DNA of 64,000 nucleotides, taken from positions 248,001-312,000 of the forward strand of contig NZ_JAMZEG020000002.1 of the NCBI RefSeq assembly GCF_024435075.2. Reading direction: 5' to 3'. Both the position numbers and the translations under genes were made by a program. The DNA is from Marinomonas maritima (GTDB taxonomy: Bacteria > Pseudomonadota > Gammaproteobacteria > Pseudomonadales > Marinomonadaceae). Shown here piece by piece: positions 31,490 through 40,280 of the stretch. The notes below the pieces were generated by a model that did no database searches, was not told the origin of the DNA, and saw only the letters and a program-made list of their open reading frames with translations. Position 1 is the stretch's first letter. Each line of letters starts with the position of its first letter.

Positions 31490-31900
31490 CTACTCTGAAA
31501 CAACAATGGCTTGTTCTATTTTTTGTCTCAAATCATCAGGTAAAGCAATCGCTGCTTTTAGGGTTTTAGAAAAACAAACGTAGGTGACGTCGGCTTCTGC
31601 AACAAGGTCTTGGGTTTGTGTATTGATAATGGTTTGCTTCATCGTGATGCTTTTATTGCCAAGCTTGGTGTATCTAGTTTGTACTTCAAGAACGTCACCG
31701 AAATTGGCCTCGGCTCTGAAGTTGATGTTTATATTAACCACAACCCAAGCGATGCCATCTCCCATGAACTCTATGCCACCAAAGTCATCAAAAAAAGCCC
31801 AACGACCTTCTTCTAAGAACTCTAAATATCGGGCGTTGTTAACGTGTTGAAAAATATCTAAGTGGTATCCTCTCACTTTAATTTGGATTGTGTTGAGCAT
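31490..31900 (-). CDS. Acyl-CoA thioesterase, hotdog fold (FadM/YbgC-like)
   Basis: This is a 136-residue single hotdog domain thioesterase. The active-site aspartate lies in GYHLDIFQHVNNARYLEFLEEGR, the classic 4-hydroxybenzoyl-CoA thioesterase-like signature. It probably hydrolyses fatty acyl-CoA in the cytoplasm, as E. coli FadM does; the exact acyl substrate cannot be read. An AAGGAAAA ribosome binding site precedes the ATG. It stands alone, about 160 bases upstream of the DUF748 gene on the same strand. Confidence 0.85.
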   Translation of the reverse strand: MLNTIQIKVRGYHLDIFQHVNNARYLEFLEEGRWAFFDDFGGIEFMGDGIAWVVVNININFRAEANFGDVLEVQTRYTKLGNKSITMKQTIINTQTQDLVAEADVTYVCFSKTLKAAIALPDDLRQKIEQAIVVSE

Positions 31901-32095
31901 GTTATTTTCCTTTCAAAAAAACGCGAAGTAAAAAGGGTACGAGTCTAAAAGGGAGAAAAAAATAACAAAATCGCTCAACTTTCATGACAGTAATTTTGGG
32001 TGTCGGAAAATAAGTCTTATTCGGTAGAAATGTGGTTTAGATTGAGAGGTAAAGGTTCTCTTGTTACTTTAGAGTTATTAACTATGGGAGGTCAG

Positions 32096-32695
32096 ATGGA
32101 AAATACGTTAATGAATGACGCATCATTTGATGGTTTAACCTTCACCGATTTGTCTTATGTGCAGGAAACTATTAGTCGTAAGACATTTGAGTCTTGTGTT
32201 TTTGAGTCTTGTGATTTTACAGAATCTTTTTTTGATGCCTGTTCTTTCAAGGACTGCCAGTTTAATAAATGTAAACTAACGGCGGTTAATGTGAGAAACA
32301 GTAAGTTTTCCGATGTGCAATTTCATGACTCCAAAGTATTGGGCGTCGATTGGACAAAAGCCTATTGGCGTGGTTTGGACTTAGGTGCGCCTCTGTATTT
32401 TAAGGGGTGTTTAGTCAATGGGTCTTCCTTCTATGCTTTGAAACAACCGGGAATTACCTTCGAAGGTTGCCGTGCTCACGATGTGGATTTTAGAGAAGCG
32501 ATGCTTTCTAGGGCGACGTTTTCTGGTACAGATTTAACCAACAGTTTGTTTGTGAATACTACCTTGACGGGTGCTAATTTTAACGGCGCGACCCATTACG
32601 ATATAGATGTGAAGCAAAACCACATTAAAGGGGCTATATTTTGTCGTTATGAAGCAGTGAGTTTATTAACATCACTGGGCATTAAGCTGGTTTAA
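32096..32695 (+). CDS. Pentapeptide repeat protein, Qnr/McbG-like
   Basis: This is a 199-residue protein built almost entirely of pentapeptide repeats of type A(D/N)LXX, with central F or L every five residues (for example FESCVFESCDF and CSFKDCQFNKC), predicting a right-handed quadrilateral beta helix. A short break near VLGVDW and a C-terminal segment ending SLLTSLGIKLV resemble Qnr proteins, which mimic DNA and protect gyrase. I chose the ATG at 32096 because GGGAGG precedes it; a GTG at 32000 or ATG at 32084 are alternatives. Quinolone protection is an inference only. Confidence 0.75.
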   Translation: MENTLMNDASFDGLTFTDLSYVQETISRKTFESCVFESCDFTESFFDACSFKDCQFNKCKLTAVNVRNSKFSDVQFHDSKVLGVDWTKAYWRGLDLGAPLYFKGCLVNGSSFYALKQPGITFEGCRAHDVDFREAMLSRATFSGTDLTNSLFVNTTLTGANFNGATHYDIDVKQNHIKGAIFCRYEAVSLLTSLGIKLV

Positions 32696-32733
32696 CACTA
32701 ATCTAAAAAATATAAAAAGAATCGGAGATATTT

Positions 32734-33273
32734 ATGTTAAGAAAAGAAAAAACAGGTTTGGTGGTGATCGATGTTCAGGGAAAGCTGGCGACTATTGTGC
32801 ATGACAGTGAGCTTTTTATCGCTAATCTCGTCAAGTTGATTAATGCCGCAAAACTATTGGGTTTGCCCATTTTGTGGTTAGAGCAAAACCCAGAAAAATT
32901 AGGCGCAACCGTGCCTGAATTACGAGCAGTTTTGGACTTAGTTAAGCCAATGTCCAAGCATTCTTTTAGTGCTTGTGGCGAGCCGGTTTTTGTTGATGCG
33001 ATCAAAAAATCTAAAGTGAACACTTGGTTACTTTGCGGTATTGAAGCACACATTTGTGTTTACCAGACGGCTCTGGATTTGTTGGATTCAGGTTATATGG
33101 TGGAGCTGGTCAGTGATTGTGTTTCGTCTCGTTCTTTGGGTAACAAAACAGTAGCGCTCGAAAAATTAACGCGCAAAGGCGCAGAGGTCACCAGTCTTGA
33201 AATGTGTCTGTTTGAATTGATTAAAGATTGTCGAGCGGATGAATTTAAAGCGGCGCTTAGTTTTATTAAGTAA
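32734..33273 (+). CDS. Isochorismatase-fold cysteine hydrolase (YcaC-like)
   Basis: This is a 179-residue cysteine hydrolase. The presumed catalytic triad is visible as Asp in VVIDVQGKLA, Lys in MSKHSF and Cys in GIEAHICVYQTA. It lacks the carrier domain of EntB and is not in the siderophore locus, so a true isochorismatase role is unlikely; an amidase or nicotinamidase-like hydrolase of unknown substrate is more probable. It follows the pentapeptide gene by 38 bases with its own CGGAG ribosome binding site. Confidence 0.82.
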   Translation: MLRKEKTGLVVIDVQGKLATIVHDSELFIANLVKLINAAKLLGLPILWLEQNPEKLGATVPELRAVLDLVKPMSKHSFSACGEPVFVDAIKKSKVNTWLLCGIEAHICVYQTALDLLDSGYMVELVSDCVSSRSLGNKTVALEKLTRKGAEVTSLEMCLFELIKDCRADEFKAALSFIK

Positions 33274-33461
33274 CTTCCCCCCTTCCAACCTCCTTCTTAG
33301 CAGTGGAGGAGCTTAATGCTTTCGTTCCTTTTTTTCTTCATTGCAGGGGAGGGGTTATTTTTTGTTTAATTTACCTTGAACGGTCTGCTTTGTGTTTTAA
33401 TCCAATAATATTTTATTATTTTACATAATACGTCCGATATTATTTCCTTTAGGCAGGCAGC

Positions 33462-33749
33462 ATGAACATAGATAAATCCAAAAAACGTATCGCAAAGAAA
33501 GTTAAAATGGGCTTTAAAGGATACCCACAAGTATCCTTTTCTTATTTTGGTGAAACAACAGAAATAGCCACAGAAGTGGTTGTCACCTTTATTCTAGAAG
33601 AGGGCGCTGAGCCACAAGAACAACGTTTTTCTGCTAAGAATGATGTGCGTGAGGACGAAATTATTCAATCTGCTTTGGTAAAAATCATGGAACGTACCGA
33701 AGCAAAAACCATACTGGAAGTAGAAGGCGTCACTCTTAAAGGCGAATAA
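33462..33749 (+). CDS. Conserved-looking small protein of unknown function
   Basis: I do not recognise this 95-residue protein. It begins with a strongly basic stretch (KSKKRIAKKVKMGFKGYP) and continues as an acidic, predicted alpha/beta domain (FILEEGAEPQEQRF, then a helix DEIIQSALVKIMERTE). There is no signal peptide or membrane segment, so it is cytoplasmic; the basic start might contact nucleic acid. It has regular codon use and an AGGCAG site upstream of its ATG, which supports it as a real gene. It lies just upstream of the zntA promoter. Confidence 0.6.
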   Translation: MNIDKSKKRIAKKVKMGFKGYPQVSFSYFGETTEIATEVVVTFILEEGAEPQEQRFSAKNDVREDEIIQSALVKIMERTEAKTILEVEGVTLKGE

Positions 33750-33779
33750 CATTAAATATTATTAATGTGTTTCTTCTGC

Positions 33780-33811
33780 TTGACCTTGGACTGTACTCCA
33801 AGGTCTACACT
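33780..33811 (+). promoter_or_regulatory. MerR-family (ZntR/CadR-type) promoter-operator of zntA
   Basis: A -35 box TTGACC (33780-33785) and -10 box TACACT (33806-33811) are separated by 20 bp, longer than the usual 17 and diagnostic of MerR-family activation. A perfect 9-bp dyad, GACCTTGGA and TCCAAGGTC around a 6-base centre (33782-33805), fills the spacer. This arrangement closely mirrors ZntR and CadR sites. The zntA start lies about 60 bases downstream. The regulator gene is not in the window. Confidence 0.88.
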
Positions 33812-33870
33812 CTTGTTATGAATTTTCTATCAATGATGAATTCGTTACAAATTTAAGGCAGGAGAGACTC

Positions 33871-36228
33871 ATGCATAACCATACTTCTCACAAGTACACA
33901 CATCATAAAGACACTTCAGATCAGCATAAGGCTGATTGCCAGTCCCATTCTTCGTGTCATTGTCCCGGCATGGATAAATCTCATGCTAATCATAGTCAAT
34001 CGGATGCGGGAGCTTCTTGTTGCTCAACGCAAAATGAGACTTCTACTTGTTGTTCTAATGACGACAGTACCCAACAAGAAAAACAATGTTGTTCTTCCGA
34101 CGATGAGGAAGAAGGCGACTCCAGTGTCGGTTCACCTACTGAGAATTTGTTATTAAACTGGCGAGTAAAAGGCATGGATTGCGCCAGTTGTGCACGATCC
34201 ATCGAACGGGCCGTTTCCTCAATTGATGGTGTGGTGAGCGCGAATGTGGTTTTTTCTACCGAAAAGCTGATGGTTGAAGCGGGTTCAGATATTTCCGATG
34301 ACATTCATACCGCGGTGAAAAATATCGGTTTCAGTTTAGTGTCTTCTAATGCTAAGCCGTCATCAAAAAGCACCGCTTTTATTACTGTTCAGCAATTACG
34401 TGAATATGGTCCGATTGTCGCATTGGCGGCGTTGATGTTGTTGAGTTGGGGGATTGGGCAAGTAAGTCCCGTGTTTGGGCAAACGGCTTTTATTGTGACC
34501 ACGTTGGTAGGTTTAGTACCAATCATGCGTAAGTCATGGCGGATGATGCGAGGGGGTTCGCCTTTTGCCATTGAGACATTGATGAGTGTCGCCGCGATAG
34601 GTGCATTGTTTATTGGTGCTACCGCCGAAGCGGCCATGGTGCTGTTGCTATTTATGATCGGCGAATGCTTGGAATCGTTTGCGGCCAATCGAGCACGTAA
34701 AGGCGTGAGTGCTTTAATGGCCTTATTACCAGAAGACGCGTTAATCATTAAAGGTGGCGTGCGTCATAAAGTCGCTATATATGATTTGCGTCCTGGGGAT
34801 GAAATCGAAGTGTCACCGGGTGAGCGATTGCCTGCGGACGCAGAACTGTTGTCAGATGTTGCAAGCTTTGATGAAAGCGCTCTGACGGGCGAGTCGGTTC
34901 CTGTTGAACGTCTATGTAACGAGAAAGTTCCTGCAGGCAGTTTACTGGTGGATCGCGTGGTACGGCTAAAAGTCGTTTCGCAACCTGGCAAAAATGCCAT
35001 TGATCGAATTCTGCATTTGATTGAAGAAGCAGAAGAGCGTCGAGCGCCACTTGAGCGCTTCTTAGATAAGTTTAGCCGTATTTATACCCCCGTGATTATG
35101 TTGATGTCTGTCTTAGTGATTGTGATTCCGCCATTAGCGTTTGATCAATCTTGGGATACATGGATTTATCGTGGTTTGACTTTGTTGTTGATTGGTTGCC
35201 CTTGTGCGCTTGTCATTTCAACGCCGGCGGCGATTACATCGGGTTTGGCGGCAGCCACTCGTCGAGGTGCACTGATAAAGGGAGGATTGGCTTTAGAGCA
35301 ACTTGGCCGAGTGAAAACGATAGCCTTTGATAAAACGGGTACGCTCACAGAAGGTAAGCCAGCAGTGACGGATGTGTTGAGTTTTCACGGTACAGATAAT
35401 GATTTATTGGCGGCTGCGGCTTCCATTGAAATGGGGTCACATCATCCGTTAGCCAAAGGTATTGTGTACTACGCCGAGCAGCAAGGTATTGTGTTGGTTC
35501 ACGCGGATAATCGAAAAACCTTGGCTGGCGTTGGTGTAGAGGGATATTTCGCGGGTAAAAAAATTAAAATAAGTGCGCCAAGTAAATTAGACCTTGTGCT
35601 TGAGAGCTCTATTACTCAGCAAATAACGACTCTAGAGCAAGAAGGTAAAACCGTGGTTGTTGTTCTAGAAGAAGGTCAGCTACGTGGTTTGATCGCTCTG
35701 CAAGATACGCTACGAGAGGATGCTAAAGCGGCGTTGGCAGATTTACGTTCCTTAGGTATTAATGGAGTGATGTTAACGGGTGACAACACTCGAGCCGCGG
35801 CCGCTATTGCGGCTGAGTTAGACATGGACTTTCGTGCTAATTTATTGCCTGAAGATAAAGTCTCGGCAATCATTGAGTTAAATAAACAGCAAGCCACTGC
35901 AATGGTCGGTGACGGTATAAACGATGCGCCTGCGATGAAAGCCGCCAGTATTGGTATCGCCATGGGAAGTGGAACGGATGTCGCGTTAGAAACGGCCGAC
36001 GCCGCCTTAACTCATAATCGACTGCAAGGCTTGGCCGATATGATTCGGCTATCTCGTGCCACCAATGCCAATATTCGTCAAAACATTAGTATTGCACTGG
36101 GGTTGAAAGCGGTGTTTTTAGTCACGACGTTATTGGGGCTAACAGGATTATGGTTGGCGGTATTAGCAGATTCTGGCGCTACTGCCTTGGTAACGGCAAA
36201 CGCTTTACGTTTACTAAGACAGCGCTAA
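33871..36228 (+). CDS. zntA: Zn/Cd/Pb-exporting P1B-type ATPase (ZntA)
   Basis: This is a 785-residue inner-membrane metal efflux ATPase. A His/Cys-rich N-terminal tail (residues about 1-80, with SCC, TCC and QCC groups) is followed by a heavy-metal-associated domain with GMDCASC, then membrane helices, the metal-site CPC motif, the phosphorylation site DKTGTLTEG and the GDGINDAPAM hinge. A Lys in GLKAVFLVTTLLG and an Asp in LADSGATALVTANALR match the Zn/Cd/Pb subclass, not the copper subclass. The upstream MerR-type promoter supports metal induction. Confidence 0.95.
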   Translation: MHNHTSHKYTHHKDTSDQHKADCQSHSSCHCPGMDKSHANHSQSDAGASCCSTQNETSTCCSNDDSTQQEKQCCSSDDEEEGDSSVGSPTENLLLNWRVKGMDCASCARSIERAVSSIDGVVSANVVFSTEKLMVEAGSDISDDIHTAVKNIGFSLVSSNAKPSSKSTAFITVQQLREYGPIVALAALMLLSWGIGQVSPVFGQTAFIVTTLVGLVPIMRKSWRMMRGGSPFAIETLMSVAAIGALFIGATAEAAMVLLLFMIGECLESFAANRARKGVSALMALLPEDALIIKGGVRHKVAIYDLRPGDEIEVSPGERLPADAELLSDVASFDESALTGESVPVERLCNEKVPAGSLLVDRVVRLKVVSQPGKNAIDRILHLIEEAEERRAPLERFLDKFSRIYTPVIMLMSVLVIVIPPLAFDQSWDTWIYRGLTLLLIGCPCALVISTPAAITSGLAAATRRGALIKGGLALEQLGRVKTIAFDKTGTLTEGKPAVTDVLSFHGTDNDLLAAAASIEMGSHHPLAKGIVYYAEQQGIVLVHADNRKTLAGVGVEGYFAGKKIKISAPSKLDLVLESSITQQITTLEQEGKTVVVVLEEGQLRGLIALQDTLREDAKAALADLRSLGINGVMLTGDNTRAAAAIAAELDMDFRANLLPEDKVSAIIELNKQQATAMVGDGINDAPAMKAASIGIAMGSGTDVALETADAALTHNRLQGLADMIRLSRATNANIRQNISIALGLKAVFLVTTLLGLTGLWLAVLADSGATALVTANALRLLRQR

Positions 36229-36332
36229 GGTAATCATTGTTGTCGTTTAAAAAGAAGAGACTGGTATGATGGTTTGTTGTAGACAAATTTTTCGGCTCTA
36301 CAATGTCAATGAAATCGTTGTGTTTAATAATA

Positions 36333-36380
36333 GGAAGGGTTCATTGCTCAATTAAATTTCCCTTCCAATGTGCTTTTTTT
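36333..36380 (+). terminator. Possible weak terminator after zntA
   Basis: GGAAGGG (36333-36339) and CCCTTCC (36360-36366) could pair around a 20-base AT-rich loop, and a T run follows seven bases later. The long loop and the gap make it a weak candidate. Confidence 0.35.
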
Positions 36381-36480
36381 AAAGCGATAAAATGTCTGAA
36401 AAAGTCGGAAGTAGCTCTTATACTTGCGGCTTTTTCTGTTTAAGCAATAAGTTAAACCACTAGACTGTAATAGGTAGATT

Positions 36481-36894
36481 ATGATGCAAAGACCACAAAT
36501 AACCATTTCATCATTAGATGCTGTGAGACTTGAAAAGATATTGGGTTCACTCAGTTACTCTCAGTTTCCCAACAAGGATGCGTTACAAGAAGAAATAGAT
36601 CGAGCGGATATCGTCGAGCCAAAAGAAATGCCAGACAATATTGTTACGATGAATTCGACGGTGACATTTACCGTGCTTTCTTCAGGAAAGGAATTTTCAA
36701 AAACACTCGTGTATCCAAAAGCAGCCGACGGCAGTGAGGATAAAGTTTCAGTGTTAGCACCTGTCGGTAGCGCCTTGCTTGGTTTAAAAGAAGGGGATCG
36801 AATTGATTGGCCAAAGCCGGATGGTGACTTTTTTTCTGTGTCCATCACTAAGGTAGATTACCAGCCGGAACGGGCAGGAGAGTTTCAGCGATAA
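36481..36894 (+). CDS. rnk: Regulator of nucleoside diphosphate kinase (Rnk, GreA/B-like)
   Basis: This is a 137-residue protein of the Rnk family: a short N-terminal helical hairpin (RPQITISSLDAVRLEKILG) and a C-terminal GreA/GreB-type FKBP-like domain (VTFTVLSSGKEFSKTLVYP, then LAPVGSALLGLKEGDRIDW). Rnk binds RNA polymerase in competition with Gre factors. The long coiled-coil tip of Gre factors is missing, which separates Rnk from GreA. Two ATG codons in tandem mark the start. It has its own terminator. Confidence 0.88.
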   Translation: MMQRPQITISSLDAVRLEKILGSLSYSQFPNKDALQEEIDRADIVEPKEMPDNIVTMNSTVTFTVLSSGKEFSKTLVYPKAADGSEDKVSVLAPVGSALLGLKEGDRIDWPKPDGDFFSVSITKVDYQPERAGEFQR

Positions 36895-37001
36895 TGTATC
36901 CCCGCTATTAGGTTAATCAAGAACGAAGAGTCTTAAATAGGACAGCTTTTATGTTTAAGAGATAATGAATCAATCTCTTTTAAGCGGTTCCCTATGAAAC
37001 T

Positions 37002-37045
37002 AAAAAAAAGAGCTAATGAGGGTGGAATCTCGTTAGCTCTTTTTT
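37002..37045. terminator. Bidirectional terminator between rnk and the chemoreceptor gene
   Basis: AAAAAAGAGCTAA pairs with TTAGCTCTTTTTT, with an inner GAG/CTC extension and a GGTGGAAT-type loop. It serves rnk on the plus strand and the converging chemoreceptor gene on the minus strand. Confidence 0.9.
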
Positions 37046-37099
37046 AGTTCACTGTCTAAACAGGATGGCAATGTATCTTATCTAGGCAGAAGGCACTCA

Positions 37100-38836
37100 T
37101 CAGGTACGGATATGTTTAATGGAGCTATTTAAGTCGTCTACATTTTGTTGAAGGTCAATGACGACGGGAGTCAGTTGATGAATAGCTGTACTCATGTCAC
37201 TGGAGAGTGATTTTATGTTAATGAGGTTTCTGGATATTTCATCACTGACTGTCAACTGTTCTTCTGTTGCTGCCGCTATTGTCGTATTTAGCTTGTGAAT
37301 TTCGGTAGCAGAATCTTGAATAGTATTGAGTGCATTATTAGCCGTCGAGACATTTGATCGAGTGGACTGTACTTTTTCTGCGCTAGATAAAATTGTTTGG
37401 GTCGATTTTTCTGCCTTTTCTTGTAGGCTAGAAATCATTTTTTCAATTTCCCCCGTTGACTCCTGAGTACGTTGGGCTAGAGACCTTACTTCATCCGCTA
37501 CAACAGCGAATCCTCTTCCTTGTTCACCTGCACGAGCGGCCTCAATGGCTGCATTTAAGGCTAACAAGTTCGTTTGTTCAGCGATGGCCTTAATCACATC
37601 TAAGACATTGCTTACATTCTTAGACTCAGTGGCTAATTCCCCAATAGTGTCAGACGTTTTAGTGAATTCACTTTCTAGCTCACTAAACTCAAGAGAGGTT
37701 TTATCAAATACCTGTTTACTTGTGTTGGCATCCGCTTCCGCTTTGCCGGCATATTGTTCAGCCATTGTCGTGCTTTCAGAGACACTTGATAATGCCAATG
37801 TCATTTCTTCCATGGCTGTCGCGGCCATTTCTAGTTCTTGATTTTGTTCATTGGCGGCTTTTACATTTTGCTCTGTAATATTATGTATCGTGTCTGATAT
37901 GGTGGAAAGGGTGTGATTCACTTGATTTATCTTGCTAATGGTATTGGCGTAACTGTTAATAACTTTGTTAATGGCAAAACCAATGGTGCCTAGTTCATTC
38001 TTACTATCTTCTCCTACACGTAAGGTTAAATCAGAGTTTTTATTTATTTCTTGTAGTGTTTTTGACATAAGGCCTATTGGCTTCACCACTTTACTGTTCA
38101 CAATAAAATAGCCAATTATGGCAATAATACACACAGAAATTAATGACATGATGCCCAGTAAAACAGTATTTTTTACTTTTTCTTCTGCATTGATAATTTT
38201 CTGATTGGTTCGGTTTTCCAGCTCGACAAAAAATGCATTTATAGGCGCCATGATTTTGGCTTTTTCTTGGTGATATTGATCACTATGCAATAATGTGATT
38301 GCCATATCTCGGTCTGGTTCTTTTGTCACGGTATAGTCACCGTTACTGTCTTGGTAGAGACCTTTCACCGCATTCATTGCTTTGACTTCCATATTAACCA
38401 GACCATCAGAGTTCGCTTGTGCTTCTTTTAGTAATTTGAATTCTGATTGGCTAAACCCGAGATCTTCCATTATTTTTTGTAGTGATATCGTTTCTCCATC
38501 AGGCTTTGGTTTTTGACCGTACTGAAGAACAAGATCCCAATAAATGGTGTGATAATTTTCTGGACGTGGCTTATTACCATTACGAATATCGAGAATGTCG
38601 AGGTACATTTTTTCGTATTTTTCGTCGCCAGTAACAACGTAAGTTCGTCCAAGTCGGGTTAAATCGTCAGAGCTTTGACGTAATACATCAGCCGTTTGGT
38701 AGGATTGATAACGAATAGTTTCCATCTGTTTGACTTGTTTCATCAGCCCATTCAACTGCCAAACAGTGATGATGCTGATAATGACGCCTATACCGATTAC
38801 GGAGAATACAAGTCTCATTGTGTTATTTATATTCAT
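37100..38836 (-). CDS. Methyl-accepting chemotaxis protein
   Basis: This is a 578-residue chemoreceptor: first membrane helix at about residues 8-28, a mostly helical periplasmic sensor of about 200 residues ([15 protein letters not shown], then [17 protein letters not shown]), a second helix near 240-262, HAMP and the cytoplasmic hairpin with the conserved [19 protein letters not shown] tip. I preferred the ATG at 38836, with AAGGAA upstream; an ATG at 38869 is possible. It shares its upstream region with entC, on the opposite strand, but no Fur site clearly points toward it. Confidence 0.9.
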   Translation of the reverse strand: MNINNTMRLVFSVIGIGVIISIITVWQLNGLMKQVKQMETIRYQSYQTADVLRQSSDDLTRLGRTYVVTGDEKYEKMYLDILDIRNGNKPRPENYHTIYWDLVLQYGQKPKPDGETISLQKIMEDLGFSQSEFKLLKEAQANSDGLVNMEVKAMNAVKGLYQDSNGDYTVTKEPDRDMAITLLHSDQYHQEKAKIMAPINAFFVELENRTNQKIINAEEKVKNTVLLGIMSLISVCIIAIIGYFIVNSKVVKPIGLMSKTLQEINKNSDLTLRVGEDSKNELGTIGFAINKVINSYANTISKINQVNHTLSTISDTIHNITEQNVKAANEQNQELEMAATAMEEMTLALSSVSESTTMAEQYAGKAEADANTSKQVFDKTSLEFSELESEFTKTSDTIGELATESKNVSNVLDVIKAIAEQTNLLALNAAIEAARAGEQGRGFAVVADEVRSLAQRTQESTGEIEKMISSLQEKAEKSTQTILSSAEKVQSTRSNVSTANNALNTIQDSATEIHKLNTTIAAATEEQLTVSDEISRNLINIKSLSSDMSTAIHQLTPVVIDLQQNVDDLNSSIKHIRT

Positions 38837-39041
38837 AGGTTTTTTTCCTTGCGTCACGTTATTTTTCATGATGATAGCGGATTATCAATGCTATTTCTGT
38901 TTTGTTTTTGTACGTTTTTTTATAAAGATTTTGTATTTAACTGTGATATATAAAATTTATTGAAAAAATAACGATCCTGATCATTCCACAATAGAGGGGG
39001 ATTACGAATAATTTACAAAGAAACTTCTGGTCATGATTGTT

Positions 39042-39060
39042 GCAAGTGATTATCATTAGC
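39042..39060 (+). promoter_or_regulatory. Fur box 1 upstream of entC
   Basis: By eye, 14 of 19 positions match the GATAATGATAATCATTATC consensus. It lies 45-63 bases before the entC start, next to a second site. Confidence 0.65.
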
Positions 39061-39072
39061 GATACAAAATAA

Positions 39073-39093
39073 TCGATAATGGTTATCATTACA
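39073..39093 (+). promoter_or_regulatory. Fur box 2 upstream of entC
   Basis: The 19-mer at 39075-39093 (GATAATGGTTATCATTACA) matches 15 of 19 consensus positions. With the neighbouring site it predicts iron-repressed expression of entCEBA. The entC GGAG site follows immediately. Confidence 0.8.
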
Positions 39094-39104
39094 ATGGAGT
39101 TGTT

Positions 39105-40280
39105 ATGGATGTTACGTTTCCTGACTATGCAGGTGCTCTGGCATTAGAGCAATCAAAAAATGACTTGTTTCTATTCAATTCAAATTTCAATTTAGTTCGA
39201 GCCAGTGGCGTGAGTCAGCGGATTTCGACGCCCATTCTTTCTTCACACTTCAATCAAGAAGTACAAGCATTGTTTGAACGAGAAAAAGCGAAAGGAATCG
39301 CTAACCCTATGCTTGTTGGTGCTATTCCATTTGATATGAATCAACCAACTCAGCTTGTTGCGCCAAAGTGGTCGGAGCGAGTAAAGCCTTTCAATACTGG
39401 CTTGTCTCCATTTGTGGACAAAGACTTTGTTCATCAGGTGGTGGAGCAGGGTTTTACGCCAAATCAAATGCCTTTTTTAGAGATGATAGAGCAGGCATTG
39501 TCAGCGTTTAAAAATGAGAGTCTGAAGAAAGTCGTGTTATCCAAAATATTGGATTTCACGTTAGATAAAACGGTCGATATTCCTCGCTTACTTTCTAACA
39601 TAATGGGGCAAAATCCAAACGCTTATCATTTTAGTGTGCCTCTCGACAACAGTGTACTAATTGGCGCTAGCCCAGAACTATTGATCAGAAAGCAAGCGAA
39701 TAAGATATTTTCAAACCCACTGGCGGGGTCGGCGAAACGTTTGCAAAAACCAGAAGAGGATAGACAAGCGGGAGAGGCGCTTGTTAGGTCGGTGAAAGAC
39801 CAATACGAGCATCGATTGGTGGTTGAGTCTATTCGATCTTCGCTGATGCCTCTTGTGGAAAGTATGCGTTTACAGCCAGAACCAAGTCTTATTTCAACGC
39901 CCACTATGTGGCATTTATCCACCGAGATAGAAGCAACGTTGTTGACAGATAATACCACGTCGATTTTTGATCTAATCAAAAATATGCATCCAACGCCTGC
40001 TATGTGTGGCACGCCAACGAAACTTGCTCAACGTTATATCGACACCTTAGAGCCTCATCAACGTGGATTTTTTAGTGGTCTAGTTGGATGGTGTGATGCT
40101 CAAGGTAATGGGGAGTGGGCCATTGCTATACGCTGCGCCGAAGTCTCAGGAAATAAGGTGAAATTGTTTGCGGGTGCGGGCGTCGTGCCCGATTCTTCAC
40201 CCGAAAGTGAGTGGTTAGAAACCAGTGCGAAAATGCGCACCATGATCAATGCCTTTGGTATTAAGGAAAGTATCATATGA
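39105..40280 (+). CDS. entC: Isochorismate synthase
   Basis: This is a 391-residue chorismate-utilising enzyme converting chorismate to isochorismate, the first step to 2,3-dihydroxybenzoate. The conserved region NPLAGSAKR and the catalytic/Mg segment KDQYEHRLVVESIR, followed by HLSTEIEA, TPAMCGTP and LFAGAGVVPDSSPESEW, match EntC/DhbC. The start ATG has GGAG upstream and lies directly behind two Fur boxes. The stop overlaps entE by four bases, so translation is coupled. It leads the iron-regulated entCEBA operon. Confidence 0.95.
   Translation: MDVTFPDYAGALALEQSKNDLFLFNSNFNLVRASGVSQRISTPILSSHFNQEVQALFEREKAKGIANPMLVGAIPFDMNQPTQLVAPKWSERVKPFNTGLSPFVDKDFVHQVVEQGFTPNQMPFLEMIEQALSAFKNESLKKVVLSKILDFTLDKTVDIPRLLSNIMGQNPNAYHFSVPLDNSVLIGASPELLIRKQANKIFSNPLAGSAKRLQKPEEDRQAGEALVRSVKDQYEHRLVVESIRSSLMPLVESMRLQPEPSLISTPTMWHLSTEIEATLLTDNTTSIFDLIKNMHPTPAMCGTPTKLAQRYIDTLEPHQRGFFSGLVGWCDAQGNGEWAIAIRCAEVSGNKVKLFAGAGVVPDSSPESEWLETSAKMRTMINAFGIKESII

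Noticed and set aside
32734..33273. Second EntB-like isochorismatase linked to the siderophore system.
   Set aside because: It lacks the carrier domain, sits about 6 kb from the ent genes behind a pentapeptide gene, and resembles YcaC-type hydrolases more.
33871..34110. Metallothionein-like open frame at the start of zntA.
   Set aside because: The His/Cys-rich segment is continuous in frame with the HMA domain and ATPase, with no stop between them.
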